A stretch of 44,831 nucleotides of DNA, taken from positions 1 to 44,831 of the forward strand of contig WLNW01000007.1 of the NCBI GenBank assembly GCA_009699605.1, in the 5' to 3' direction. The number at the start of each line of letters is the position of its first letter. Position 1 is the stretch's first letter. Shown here piece after piece: positions 7,222-14,382 of this stretch. The DNA comes from Actinomycetota bacterium (GTDB lineage: Bacteria; Actinomycetota; Acidimicrobiia; Acidimicrobiales; WLNW01). Both the position numbers and the translations under genes were made by a program. The notes under the pieces are model-generated. The model did no database searches. It was not told the DNA's origin and saw only the letters and a list, made by a program, of their open reading frames with translations.

Positions 7222-8652
7222 TTATGGCACGTACTCGAGGCGCAACACGTTGGTCGCTCGCGCCGCCACGCTCATGCCGGCCAACACCGCGACGAGCTCG
7301 CCGCTGTGCACATGGCCGCCTTCGCGGGCCAGCTCGAGTGCTCGATGCACCATCTCTTCGTTAGTGCCTTCTTTGTCGAGCTGGATGGGCGTGGTGCCCC
7401 ACGACAAGGTGAGCTGCTCGACGGTGCGCGCGTTGTGGCTGAAGCCGAGGATGCGGGCCGCCGGGCGGAAGCGAGCCATGGATCGGATGGTGAAGCCCGA
7501 ACCGGAGATGCACACGATGGTGTTGAGTCCGAGCTCGGACGCGGCGCGCCACGCCGCCATGGTCATGGCGTCGGTGACGCTGTGTGCCGACACGTCCTCG
7601 TGCGTCATGCGCAGCTTGGCGAGGCTCGCGGCCCACCCGGCGTAGTCGAACTCTTCGTCGGCGCGACGTGCGATGCGCGCCATGGTGCGGATGACGTTGA
7701 CCGGATCGATGCCCACGGCGGTCTCGCCGGAGAGCATCAGTGCCGACGAGCCGTCCCACACCGCGTTGGCGACGTCAGACGCTTCGGCACGAGTGGGTTG
7801 GGGTGACTCGATCATGGACTCGAGCATCTGCGTCGCGGTGATGACGGGACGTCCGACTGCGATGCATTCGCGGATGATCATCTTCTGCAGGTGCGGGAGG
7901 TCCTCGATGCTGCACTCATTGCCGAGATCACCGCGAGCAACCATGATCGCGCCGGACGCTTCGATGATGCCGGTGAGGTTCTCGACTGCGGCCCGCGTCT
8001 CGATCTTGGAGATGAGCAACGGGCCGCGCGGAAACGGCTCGGTACCGACGCGGCGCACATCGTGGGCCGAGCGAACAAACGACAGGGCCACCATGTCGAC
8101 ACCGACATCGACGAACGCGTCGAGGGCCCGGAAATCGGCCGGGGTGGGCGTGCTCATGCTGAGGCGATCCGACGGGATGTGCACGCCGGGCCGACCACGC
8201 GCCACGCCGCCGGCGGTGATGGAGGCGAGGATCTTGTCAGGGTTCTTCTCGGTCACCGTGAGGACGATCTTGCCGTCGCCCAGCACCAGCCGGTCGCTCA
8301 CCTGGATGTCGGTGAGTAGCGAGGCGTAGTCGACCTCGATGACCTCGGCAGTGCTGCGATCGTTGCCGCTGGTGAGTTGCACTACGCCCCCGGTGGGCAG
8401 GAGCACGCCGCCATCACCGAAGTTCGCAGCGCGCACCTTCGGGCCTGGAAGATCGGCGATGATCCCGATGTGGCGGCCCTCTTCGCGAGCCGCGGCCCGC
8501 ACCCGGTGGTAGCGCTCGAGACCGTCCTCGATCGTGCCGTGACTGAGGTTGATTCGCGCGACGTCCATGCCGGCCCGGATCATCGCGCGCAGCGTGGCCT
8601 CGTCATCCGATGCCGGGCCGATGGAGGCCACGATCTTTGTTCGACGATGCAT
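7222..8652 (-). CDS. pyk: Pyruvate kinase
   Basis: A 476-aa enzyme converting phosphoenolpyruvate and ADP to pyruvate and ATP. The N-terminus MHRRTKIVASIGPASDD and VARINLSHG are typical, the signature region LLISKIETRAAVENL holds the catalytic lysine, and VARGDLGNE and ITATQMLESM follow, then the TRAEASDVANAVWDG and MLSGETAVG motifs. The C-terminal domain is complete and the length is usual. The track start (8673) is seven codons too long: the ATG at 8652 restores the normal N-terminus and lies seven bases after a TAACCT -10 box, which sits inside the longer ORF. Confidence 0.96.
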   Translation of the reverse strand: MHRRTKIVASIGPASDDEATLRAMIRAGMDVARINLSHGTIEDGLERYHRVRAAAREEGRHIGIIADLPGPKVRAANFGDGGVLLPTGGVVQLTSGNDRSTAEVIEVDYASLLTDIQVSDRLVLGDGKIVLTVTEKNPDKILASITAGGVARGRPGVHIPSDRLSMSTPTPADFRALDAFVDVGVDMVALSFVRSAHDVRRVGTEPFPRGPLLISKIETRAAVENLTGIIEASGAIMVARGDLGNECSIEDLPHLQKMIIRECIAVGRPVITATQMLESMIESPQPTRAEASDVANAVWDGSSALMLSGETAVGIDPVNVIRTMARIARRADEEFDYAGWAASLAKLRMTHEDVSAHSVTDAMTMAAWRAASELGLNTIVCISGSGFTIRSMARFRPAARILGFSHNARTVEQLTLSWGTTPIQLDKEGTNEEMVHRALELAREGGHVHSGELVAVLAGMSVAARATNVLRLEYVP

Positions 8653-8659
8653 GCTCATG

Positions 8660-8665
8660 AGGTTA
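8660..8665 (-). promoter_or_regulatory. TAACCT -10 box, leaderless layout (pyk)
   Basis: TAACCT on the minus strand ends seven bases before the ATG at 8652. It separates pyk transcription from the flavin reductase gene that ends at 8694. Confidence 0.6.
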
Positions 8666-8693
8666 GTGGCCACAGCGCGCTCATCCGCGGAGG

Positions 8694-9272
8694 TCAGTCG
8701 TCGTTGTCGCCTTCGTCATCTGCCGGCAACCCCAAGGCCTCGAGCCGCGCGAGCAGGCGGTCGCGCACCGATTGGCCGGGCTCGCGCGCCGACTCGCCGG
8801 CGGAACGCCACCCCAATCGCGACGAGTAGAGCAACGGTGCCTCGCGGAGGCGCCCCTCGCCGGTGACGACCACTCGGGCGAAGAACAGATCGTGGTCGAA
8901 ACGCCCGGTGACGTGGTCGACCACCTCGCACCCGAGCCACGCGATGGCGTTCGGCACGACGGCCCAGCCGTCGACGTCGGTGAGGTACTCCGGGGCGAGA
9001 TGACGGAACTTGCGGCCTGGGTAGGAGAAGTACTGGCCGATGTCCACTTGATCGGCGGCGAGGATCGACACCGCGAATCGACCCGACGCGACGATCAGCG
9101 GGTGGGTGTCGTGCTTCGGCGAGACCGAAGCCATGACGATCGGCTCCTCGAAGGAAACCTGCGTCACCCAGTGTGAACAGTACGCGCGGGTCACGCCGTC
9201 GTGGCTGGCACTGACGATCTCGACGCCCTTCATCATCTGGCCGAGGCTGCGCTTTATGACGCGATCTATCAC
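8694..9272 (-). CDS. Flavin reductase-like FMN-binding protein
   Basis: A 192-aa protein of the flavin reductase-like, FMN-binding split-barrel family. The conserved core reads LGQMMKGVEIVSASHDG, then SHWVTQVSFEEPIVMASV, HPLIVASGRFAVSILA and AWLGCEVVDHVTGRFDHDLFFARVV. Members reduce FMN with NAD(P)H or act as small flavoproteins; the substrate here is unknown. The C-terminus ends in an acidic tail (DDEGDNDD). I take GTG 9272 (VIDRVIKRSLG) as the start because the track start at 9497 would run deep into the upstream gene. That leaves 23 bases after the SirB1-like stop, so the two genes probably share a transcript. A second possible start is the ATG of MMKGVEIV. Confidence 0.82.
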   Translation of the reverse strand: MIDRVIKRSLGQMMKGVEIVSASHDGVTRAYCSHWVTQVSFEEPIVMASVSPKHDTHPLIVASGRFAVSILAADQVDIGQYFSYPGRKFRHLAPEYLTDVDGWAVVPNAIAWLGCEVVDHVTGRFDHDLFFARVVVTGEGRLREAPLLYSSRLGWRSAGESAREPGQSVRDRLLARLEALGLPADDEGDNDD

Positions 9273-9295
9273 GGTGCTCCGGGGTACGAATCGGT

Positions 9296-10087
9296 TCAGT
9301 TGAGGCGAGCCCGCAGGATGGCGGCATTGGCTTCGTCGCCCGCCGAGTCCTGGCCGGTGGCCTCGGCGAGCTCGGCGGCCTTCTCGAACATGTCGGCGGC
9401 GCGATCGAACGCGCCTTGCGCGCTGAGAACCGTGGCCAGTTCTCGGAAGGTGTCGGCGCCGGCGTCGGGGAACTGTGCGCCGAACTCGAGCACCCATGTC
9501 AGTGACGCGGTGTCGCTGCGTTGCACGTAGATGGTGCGCAGGTTCATGAGCATCCGGCGCACGATCTGATCGCGAGCGATCGGTGCGAGGAACGCCTCAC
9601 TGAAGTGCATCTGCGCACCGTGGAGCTGATGGAACAACTTCCGGCACTCGGCGGCTGGCATGGTGCGCCCACCTGCGAACGGGTCGATGAACAGATCCGG
9701 GTCGACCATGTCGCGCACGAGGAAGTGACCTGGCATGCCGACGCCGCGAAGCGGCACGCCGGCGCGACGACCGACCTCGATCATGAGCACCGCGAGGGTG
9801 ATCGGGATGCCTGTGCGCCGGTCGACGACCTCGTTGAGGAACGAGTTGCGCGGGTCGTAGTAGTCGTTCTGATTGCCGCGATAGCCGAGGTCGCGGAAGA
9901 GCAGCCGGAGCAGCCCCGTGAGCGTGCCATCGCGCACATCGGCGGCGAGCGCATCGAGGCGTGCCAGCTCGGTCTCGATCGACAGCTCGGGTTGGGCTCG
10001 CGCCGCAATCACCAAGGCAGCCTCGTCGAGCGGGATCTGCGATTCTGGCCGGCGCAGGATCTCGGCGAAGCGGCGTACGAGGTCCAT
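9296..10087 (-). CDS. SirB1-like transglutaminase-core protein with TPR tail
   Basis: A 263-aa cytoplasmic protein. Residues ~20-175 form the SirB1/transglutaminase-like core with NQNDYYDPRNSFLNEVVDRRTGIPITLAVLMIEV split over the conserved block, followed by GVGMPGHFLVR. The C-terminal part (~180-255) reads as TPR-like helices (ATVLSAQGAFDRAADMFEKAAEL). The catalytic role of this family is unproven. The usual papain-like cysteine is not evident in the core (the block reads RRTGIPITLAVL), as is typical of SirB1 proteins. The ATG sits six bases after TACGGT in a divergent leaderless promoter pair. The flavin reductase gene follows 23 bases downstream. Confidence 0.87.
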   Translation of the reverse strand: MDLVRRFAEILRRPESQIPLDEAALVIAARAQPELSIETELARLDALAADVRDGTLTGLLRLLFRDLGYRGNQNDYYDPRNSFLNEVVDRRTGIPITLAVLMIEVGRRAGVPLRGVGMPGHFLVRDMVDPDLFIDPFAGGRTMPAAECRKLFHQLHGAQMHFSEAFLAPIARDQIVRRMLMNLRTIYVQRSDTASLTWVLEFGAQFPDAGADTFRELATVLSAQGAFDRAADMFEKAAELAEATGQDSAGDEANAAILRARLN

Positions 10088-10093
10088 CCGGCC

Positions 10094-10099
10094 ACCGTA
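10094..10099 (-). promoter_or_regulatory. TACGGT -10 box, leaderless layout (SirB1-like)
   Basis: TACGGT on the minus strand ends six bases before the ATG at 10087. An identical hexamer serves the divergent gene at 10140. Confidence 0.65.
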
Positions 10100-10127
10100 C
10101 CGGGTCGGTCGGTCGTCGGACGGTTGT

Positions 10128-10133
10128 TACGGT
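10128..10133 (+). promoter_or_regulatory. TACGGT -10 box, leaderless layout (GDPD)
   Basis: TACGGT ends six bases before the ATG at 10140, mirroring the divergent box at 10094-10099. This fixes the GDPD start and rules out the longer track ORF (9918-10898). Confidence 0.65.
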
Positions 10134-10139
10134 CCCTCC

Positions 10140-10898
10140 ATGACATTCGCGTTCCTCGACCACCCCGGGCCCATCGCGGTGGCTCATAGGGGTGGCGCGG
10201 GCGTGCATCCCGAGAACACGATGGACGCGTTCACCCATGCGGTATCGCTCGGGTACCGCTACCTCGAGACCGACGCGCACCTTACGATCGACGGTCAGGT
10301 GATCGCCTTCCACGACGAGCGGCTCGACCGAGTCACGGATCGTCAGGGACGTGTCGAGGCGCTCACCTTGCGCGAGGTCCGCGAGGCCCGCATCGGTGGT
10401 CGGGGTGAGATCGTGGTGCTCGAAGAACTGCTCACCAAATTCCCCCACCAGCGGATCAACATCGACCCCAAGAGCGCCGCGGTCGTTGCCCCACTAGCGC
10501 AGCTCCTCGAGCGCACCGGTGCGATCGAGCGGGTGTGCATCGGGTCGTTCTCCGACGCGCGCATTGCGCGCATGGTCGAGCTGCTCGGGCCCAACTTGTG
10601 CACTTCGGGTGGTCCCCGAGCGGTGGCGCGACTGCGCATCGCGTCGTTCGGAGGTCGTACCAAGGTTCCGGCGATGGGTTGTGTGCAGGTGCCGCTACGG
10701 ACGCGTGGCATCACCATCGTCGACGAGCGCTTCGTCCGTGCCGCTCATTGCCGGGGCCTACCCGTTCACGTCTGGACGATCGACGACCCCGCCGAGATGA
10801 ACCGGCTGCTGGACCTCGGTGTCGACGGGATCATGACCGACCAGCCCGAGGTGCTGCGCACGGTATTGCAGTCTCGCGGATCCTGGCACCCGGCTTGA
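10140..10898 (+). CDS. Glycerophosphodiester phosphodiesterase
   Basis: A 252-aa GDPD-family enzyme that hydrolyses glycerophosphodiesters to glycerol-3-phosphate and an alcohol. The catalytic motif IAVAHRGGAGVHPENTM (His16, Arg17) is followed by YLETDAHLTIDGQVIAFHDERLDRVT, with metal-binding Glu and Asp and the second histidine. The tail VHVWTIDDPAEMNRLLDLGVDGIMTDQP closes the TIM barrel. There is no signal peptide, so it is cytoplasmic. The ATG is set by the TACGGT box. It converges on the FAD dehydrogenase gene, 12 bases away. Confidence 0.93.
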   Translation: MTFAFLDHPGPIAVAHRGGAGVHPENTMDAFTHAVSLGYRYLETDAHLTIDGQVIAFHDERLDRVTDRQGRVEALTLREVREARIGGRGEIVVLEELLTKFPHQRINIDPKSAAVVAPLAQLLERTGAIERVCIGSFSDARIARMVELLGPNLCTSGGPRAVARLRIASFGGRTKVPAMGCVQVPLRTRGITIVDERFVRAAHCRGLPVHVWTIDDPAEMNRLLDLGVDGIMTDQPEVLRTVLQSRGSWHPA

Positions 10899-10910
10899 AC
10901 ACCTGCACCG

Positions 10911-12275
10911 TCAAGGGAGCAACACGCCTGGGCTCAGCGTGCCGTTCCGGTCGAGAGCGTGCTTGATCGCTCGCATCGTCGCGATCTCGCCGTCGGTTCG
11001 ATTGAGATGCAGGAACGCACGCTTCGTGCGACCGATGCCATGCTCGGCGCTGATGCTCCCACCCGAGCGCGCCACGAGCTCGAGCACCTGCCCGTCGATC
11101 TCTTCGTCATCGGCGGCGACGCCGGTGATGTTCACATGCACGTTCCCGTCGCCGGCGTGTCCGAACAGCCACAGGGATGCTTCCGGACGCTCGCGCTCGA
11201 TGAGTGCACGAACCTCGCTCAGGAAGCCTGCGAGCCGACGGAGGGGCAGGGTCACATCGAGCTTGTGGGTGACACCGAGCAATGCGATCGCCTCGGTATG
11301 GCGCTCGCGGTAGCGCCACAGCACAGCTGATCGCTCGGCGTCGTCGGCGACCTTCGCGTCGAGGACGCCGGTGAGAGATGCGACCGCGGCAGCGAAGCGC
11401 TCGAGCACTCCGGCGGGCCCGCTCGCCTCGACCAGCAGCAGCACTGCGGCGGGCGGGTCGAAGGGCGGCGCGAGCTCGAAGGAGCGGCACACGAGATCGA
11501 CGCCATCGGCGAGTACGAGCTCGATCGCGCTGACGTCCGCGAGTGCGTGGCGCAGCGCGGCGGCCGCCGCCAGCGCATCATCTGCGCTATCGAAGGCCAG
11601 CAGCGCAACGGCCTGCTCGGCGTCGGGAGCGACGAGCTGTACGCGAACTCGCGTGATGACCGCGAGCGTGCCCTCGCTGCCGCACAGCAGGCTCGGGAAG
11701 TGATAGCCCGTGTTGTCCTTGAGCAGGCCTCGCAGATCGCCGATCACGGTGCCGTTCGCGAGAACCGCTTCGATGCCCACGACCTGTGCCCGCATCGGTC
11801 CATGGCGGATCACGTGCAGCCCACCCGCATTGGTGGCGACCATGCCGCCGACGGTGGCCGCGCTGCGCGCCGCGAGGTCGACCGGGAACCGCAAGCCGAC
11901 GCGCCGCGCCGCCAGCTGAAGCGCGTCGAGGGTGACACCGGCGCCCACGGTGACCTGAGCCGAGAGCACGTCGACGGGTTCGAGCGCGTCGAGGCGCGTC
12001 AGCTGCAAGCAGAGCTGCCCGGCGGATGCGATGGCGCCTCCTACGAGACCGGTGTTGCCGCCTTGGGGTACAACTGCCAGGGTCCGGGCATCCGCCCAGG
12101 CAAGCACTGCGGCGACCTCGGCGGTGGAACCCGGACGCACGACGGCCGAGGGTGCACCCTGAACCCGCCGTGTCCAGTCGATCGCGTACCCGGCGAGCAC
12201 CTCCGGGTCGCGCAGCACGTTTTCCGCGCCCACGATCGGCACGAGCTCGTCTAGGTCGATCACCGGTGATGCCAT
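10911..12275 (-). CDS. FAD-dependent D-2-hydroxyacid dehydrogenase (D2HGDH/Dld2-like)
   Basis: A 454-aa FAD-linked oxidase, distinct from GlcD. FAD-binding motifs are VVPQGGNTGLVGGA and SAATVGGMVATNAGGLHVIRHG; the C-terminal domain has WLFGHAGDGNVHVN and GSISAEHGIGRTKRAFL. The N-terminus (VLRDPEVLAGYAIDWTRRV) and overall pattern resemble D-2-hydroxyglutarate and D-lactate dehydrogenases, so a D-2-hydroxyacid substrate is likely. The precise one is unknown. The track start at 12374 lies in the repeat-rich intergenic DNA. I use ATG 12275 (MASPVIDLDELVP), which has CACGAT six bases upstream. Another ATG (MRHDGAMASP) lies six codons further out. It is divergent from the transglycosylase gene. Confidence 0.9.
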   Translation of the reverse strand: MASPVIDLDELVPIVGAENVLRDPEVLAGYAIDWTRRVQGAPSAVVRPGSTAEVAAVLAWADARTLAVVPQGGNTGLVGGAIASAGQLCLQLTRLDALEPVDVLSAQVTVGAGVTLDALQLAARRVGLRFPVDLAARSAATVGGMVATNAGGLHVIRHGPMRAQVVGIEAVLANGTVIGDLRGLLKDNTGYHFPSLLCGSEGTLAVITRVRVQLVAPDAEQAVALLAFDSADDALAAAAALRHALADVSAIELVLADGVDLVCRSFELAPPFDPPAAVLLLVEASGPAGVLERFAAAVASLTGVLDAKVADDAERSAVLWRYRERHTEAIALLGVTHKLDVTLPLRRLAGFLSEVRALIERERPEASLWLFGHAGDGNVHVNITGVAADDEEIDGQVLELVARSGGSISAEHGIGRTKRAFLHLNRTDGEIATMRAIKHALDRNGTLSPGVLLP

Positions 12276-12300
12276 CGCACCATCGTGCCGCATCGAGCGG

Positions 12301-12339
12301 CCACCGCAACCGGCCACCGCAACCGGCCACCGTCGATGG
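12301..12339 (+). repeat. 13-bp tandem repeat CCACCGCAACCGG, two perfect copies and one partial
   Basis: CCACCGCAACCGG occurs at 12301-12313 and 12314-12326, followed by a diverged copy CCACCGTCGATGG at 12327-12339 that runs into the adjacent palindrome. It lies in the divergent intergenic region between the FAD dehydrogenase and the lytic transglycosylase. Confidence 0.85.
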
Positions 12340-12359
12340 CACCATCCATGGTGCCATCG
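12334..12359. promoter_or_regulatory. Perfect 26-bp palindrome (12-bp arms, 2-bp centre)
   Basis: The left arm CGATGGCACCAT and the right arm ATGGTGCCATCG are exact reverse complements around CC. It sits between divergent start codons (12275 minus, 12405 plus), next to the 13-bp repeats and just upstream of a TAACGT -10 candidate for the transglycosylase gene. An operator for a dimeric regulator is the simplest reading. A cruciform or mobile-repeat remnant is possible. The words CATCGTGC and GCACCAT recur near 12277-12289. Confidence 0.6.
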
Positions 12360-12375
12360 TGCGCTCGCCGCCAAG

Positions 12376-12381
12376 TAACGT
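12376..12381 (+). promoter_or_regulatory. Candidate -10 box TAACGT for the transglycosylase gene
   Basis: TAACGT lies 23 bases before the ATG at 12405. A second, poorer hexamer TACGGC is nearer the start. No clear -35 or Shine-Dalgarno is visible. Confidence 0.35.
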
Positions 12382-12404
12382 CGGATCCCGGTACGGCCAG
12401 CCTC

Positions 12405-13748
12405 ATGAACACCTTCGCATCATCACCCTTGCCCCGGCCTACGCGTCGCCGTGCTGTCGTCGGCGGGGCGTTCGCTTCACGTTCTCGTCGGCGGGTCGTG
12501 CTCTTCGCGTTGGTCGTCGCGCTCGTGGCACCGGGTGCGCGGTCGCCCGCAGGAGCACAGGCGAGCGGCGCGAGCGACTCGTCGCAGTCGGGGGAACCGC
12601 CGCTCGGAACCGTGCTGCCCGACAGCCGGCTGTCGTCGTCGATCGCCGGATTCGCGGTCGAGGGGTCCGCGTATCGGGACGCGTACGACGCGTGGTCAGG
12701 CGCGCTGCGAGAGATCGCGGACGATCGCCGGACCGTGCAACGAAATCGCGACCTCGTCGCTGATCTCACCGTCCAGCGGGCCGCGCTCCGAGCGCAACTC
12801 GAGGATCGGCGTGCACTGCTGCGCGGTGTGGAGTTCGACCTCGACGGCCTCGGTATCGCCATGAGTCAACTCGTGGTGGCGAGCTACACCCGTGGCGGCC
12901 CCATCGGTGATGTGGCGGCAATGTTCGACGTTGGTGATGTCACCGACAAGCTCTACGCACAGATGCTCGAGCGTGACGTGCGGAACGATCATCTCCGGCG
13001 CCGGTCGTCACTACGCCTACAGCTCGATCAGCTGCAGCGCGACATCTCCGAGTTGACCAACACGCTCGGCGAGCTTGCTGACCGAGCGTTCACCGCGGCG
13101 ACCACCATCGAGAGGAACACCGAACGCGTCGCCGAGCTGGTCGCTCGCGTGCCCTCGCTCGAGGCGGCCCTTCGCGACGCGCGGATGACCGCGCTCATCG
13201 TCGGCACCGATCTGCCGCTCGTCGCGGTCGACGCCTACGTGCGTGCTGCGGCGAAGCTCGCAGCCGAGAAGCCGCAGTGTTCGCTCGACTGGACGATCAT
13301 CGCGGCGATCGGCCGCATCGAGAGCCGACATGGCAACATCAACGGTGCGACGCTTCGTCCCGACGGCCGAGCCACGGTGCGCATCATCGGCATCGCGCTC
13401 ACCGGGGGCAATGGCACAGCCATCGTGCCCGACACCGACGACGGAAGCATTGACGGTGACGCCGAGCTCGACCGAGCGGTCGGTCCGATGCAGTTCATCC
13501 CTTCGACCTGGGCGATCTACCGCCGCGACGGCAACGGCGACGGTGTCACCGATCCTCAGAACATCTACGACGCCGCGCTCGCCGCGGCGACCTACGTCTG
13601 CTCATCGGGCCGGTCGCTCGCATCGACGGAGAACCTGCGCAACGCGTACCTGGCGTACAACCGCTCGAGCACGTATGTCGCGAACGCGTTCGAAAACGTG
13701 ACGCGCTACCGGGCGCTGGCGTTCCCCCCTGCGCTGCCCCGGCCCTGA
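12405..13748 (+). CDS. Secreted lytic transglycosylase (MltB-type SLT domain) with N-terminal coiled coil
   Basis: A 447-aa exported protein. It opens with a basic stretch (RPTRRRAVVGG...RSRRR) and a hydrophobic segment (VVLFALVVALVAPGA), with likely signal cleavage near residue 50 (PAGAQA). Residues ~90-250 are heptad-rich and predicted as coiled coil, as in PcsB/EnvC-type cell-separation proteins. Residues ~270-435 form an SLT_2/MltB domain, with CSLDWTIIAAIGRIESRHGN carrying the catalytic Glu306 and VGPMQFIPSTW, then DPQNIYDAALAAATYVC. It would cleave glycan strands of peptidoglycan, probably under control of its coiled coil. The track start at 12285 would read through the palindrome; the ATG at 12405 is better. 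It converges on a zinc-ribbon gene, leaving four bases. Confidence 0.9.
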   Translation: MNTFASSPLPRPTRRRAVVGGAFASRSRRRVVLFALVVALVAPGARSPAGAQASGASDSSQSGEPPLGTVLPDSRLSSSIAGFAVEGSAYRDAYDAWSGALREIADDRRTVQRNRDLVADLTVQRAALRAQLEDRRALLRGVEFDLDGLGIAMSQLVVASYTRGGPIGDVAAMFDVGDVTDKLYAQMLERDVRNDHLRRRSSLRLQLDQLQRDISELTNTLGELADRAFTAATTIERNTERVAELVARVPSLEAALRDARMTALIVGTDLPLVAVDAYVRAAAKLAAEKPQCSLDWTIIAAIGRIESRHGNINGATLRPDGRATVRIIGIALTGGNGTAIVPDTDDGSIDGDAELDRAVGPMQFIPSTWAIYRRDGNGDGVTDPQNIYDAALAAATYVCSSGRSLASTENLRNAYLAYNRSSTYVANAFENVTRYRALAFPPALPRP

Positions 13749-13752
13749 GGCG

Positions 13753-13953
13753 CTATTCCTTCGACGCCACCGCGTTCGGTGTCACGTTCATCTTCGGGAC
13801 GTACTCCTCGACCTCGACGTCGCGGGCCTCGGCGGCGAAGGCCGCTCGTAACGCATCGCGACACGGCTCGCACGGACCGTAGAAGCGGGCGACGATGGGT
13901 TCGGCGCAGCGAGGGCACTCGAACACGAGATCGGACGGGATCGACTGCTCCAT
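13753..13953 (-). CDS. Zinc-ribbon small protein, 66 aa
   Basis: A compact protein, MEQSIPSDLVFECPRCAEP, with two C-x2-C pairs: ECPRCAE (Cys13, Cys16) and GPCEPCRDAL. This is the pattern of a four-cysteine zinc ribbon. The remainder is helical and acidic (RAAFAAEARDVEVEEYVPK). The function is unknown; such ribbons commonly mediate nucleic-acid or protein contacts. Its stop lies four bases from the transglycosylase stop in convergent orientation. It is divergent from the 79-aa gene across a 189-base region rich in inverted repeats. Confidence 0.8.
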   Translation of the reverse strand: MEQSIPSDLVFECPRCAEPIVARFYGPCEPCRDALRAAFAAEARDVEVEEYVPKMNVTPNAVASKE

Positions 13954-14018
13954 GGCGGCAGCATGGCAGGTTGATGCCCCGGCGCGGGGAATCCCCAGGA
14001 ACCGACGCGATATCCCCC

Positions 14019-14034
14019 GAAATCAAGCGATTTC
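14019..14034. repeat. Inverted repeat GAAATC-N4-GATTTC
   Basis: Perfect 6-bp arms around AAGC in the divergent region between the zinc-ribbon gene and the 79-aa gene. It is AT-richer than its surroundings and could be an operator. A second short inverted repeat, GGGGAATCCCC, lies at 13986-13996. Confidence 0.4.
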
Positions 14035-14073
14035 CCGAACGTCACCCACTTCTTTCTCACAGGGCACCCGTCG

Positions 14074-14079
14074 TACGGT
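14074..14079 (+). promoter_or_regulatory. TACGGT -10 box overlapping a palindrome
   Basis: TACGGT is 63 bases before the ATG at 14143. It overlaps the inverted repeat ACGGTG-ATCG-CACCGT (14075-14090), so a protein bound there would cover the -10 and transcription start. This gene has a normal leader and a GGAGG Shine-Dalgarno. Confidence 0.4.
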
Positions 14080-14142
14080 GATCGCACCGTCACACCCGGC
14101 GAACAGAATGCACGGGTGGGATTTCCGCAACGGAGGTGGACC

Positions 14143-14382
14143 ATGGCGACGTACGAGGTGTTGTTGAAGGATGGCTCGGTCGAGCACATCGACGGAGCCG
14201 ACACCTACGAGCAGGAGGGACCGCTCACGACGTTCTTCGAGCTGGCCCCCGATCGCCAGGCGATCGACTGCTGGAGCGTCCGCTTGTCGAGCATCCGCAC
14301 CACCGAGATCGTGCGCATCCGCCGGTCGTCGGGTGCGCACGCCGTGCTGCTGGCGTCCGTCAGCGAGCTACGAGCCGGATAA
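14143..14382 (+). CDS. Conserved small protein, 79 aa, unknown function
   Basis: The product starts MATYEVLLKDGSVEHIDGAD, nine codons inside the track ORF, at an ATG preceded by GGAGG at a normal distance. The sequence VLLKDGSVEHIDGADTYEQEGPLTTFF reads as a short all-beta fold with a regular strand pattern, then WSVRLSSIRTTEIVRIRR. There is no signal peptide or membrane segment. I do not recognise a family. Its last 23 bases overlap the 3' end of the convergent GT-C gene, so the two could influence each other by antisense transcription. Confidence 0.78.
   Translation: MATYEVLLKDGSVEHIDGADTYEQEGPLTTFFELAPDRQAIDCWSVRLSSIRTTEIVRIRRSSGAHAVLLASVSELRAG

Noticed and set aside
7201-7806. 201-aa plus-strand ORF beginning MSGGDPALWHV opposite pyk
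   Set aside because: It is the antisense of a clear pyruvate kinase and contains only low-complexity His/Gly/Ala-rich sequence.
10894-10915. CTTGA-N12-TCAAG hairpin at the GDPD/FAD dehydrogenase junction as a terminator
   Set aside because: Only a 5-bp stem with two A-T/T-A pairs and a 12-base loop, too weak to list alone; kept as an echo of the stronger stem at 44647-44678.
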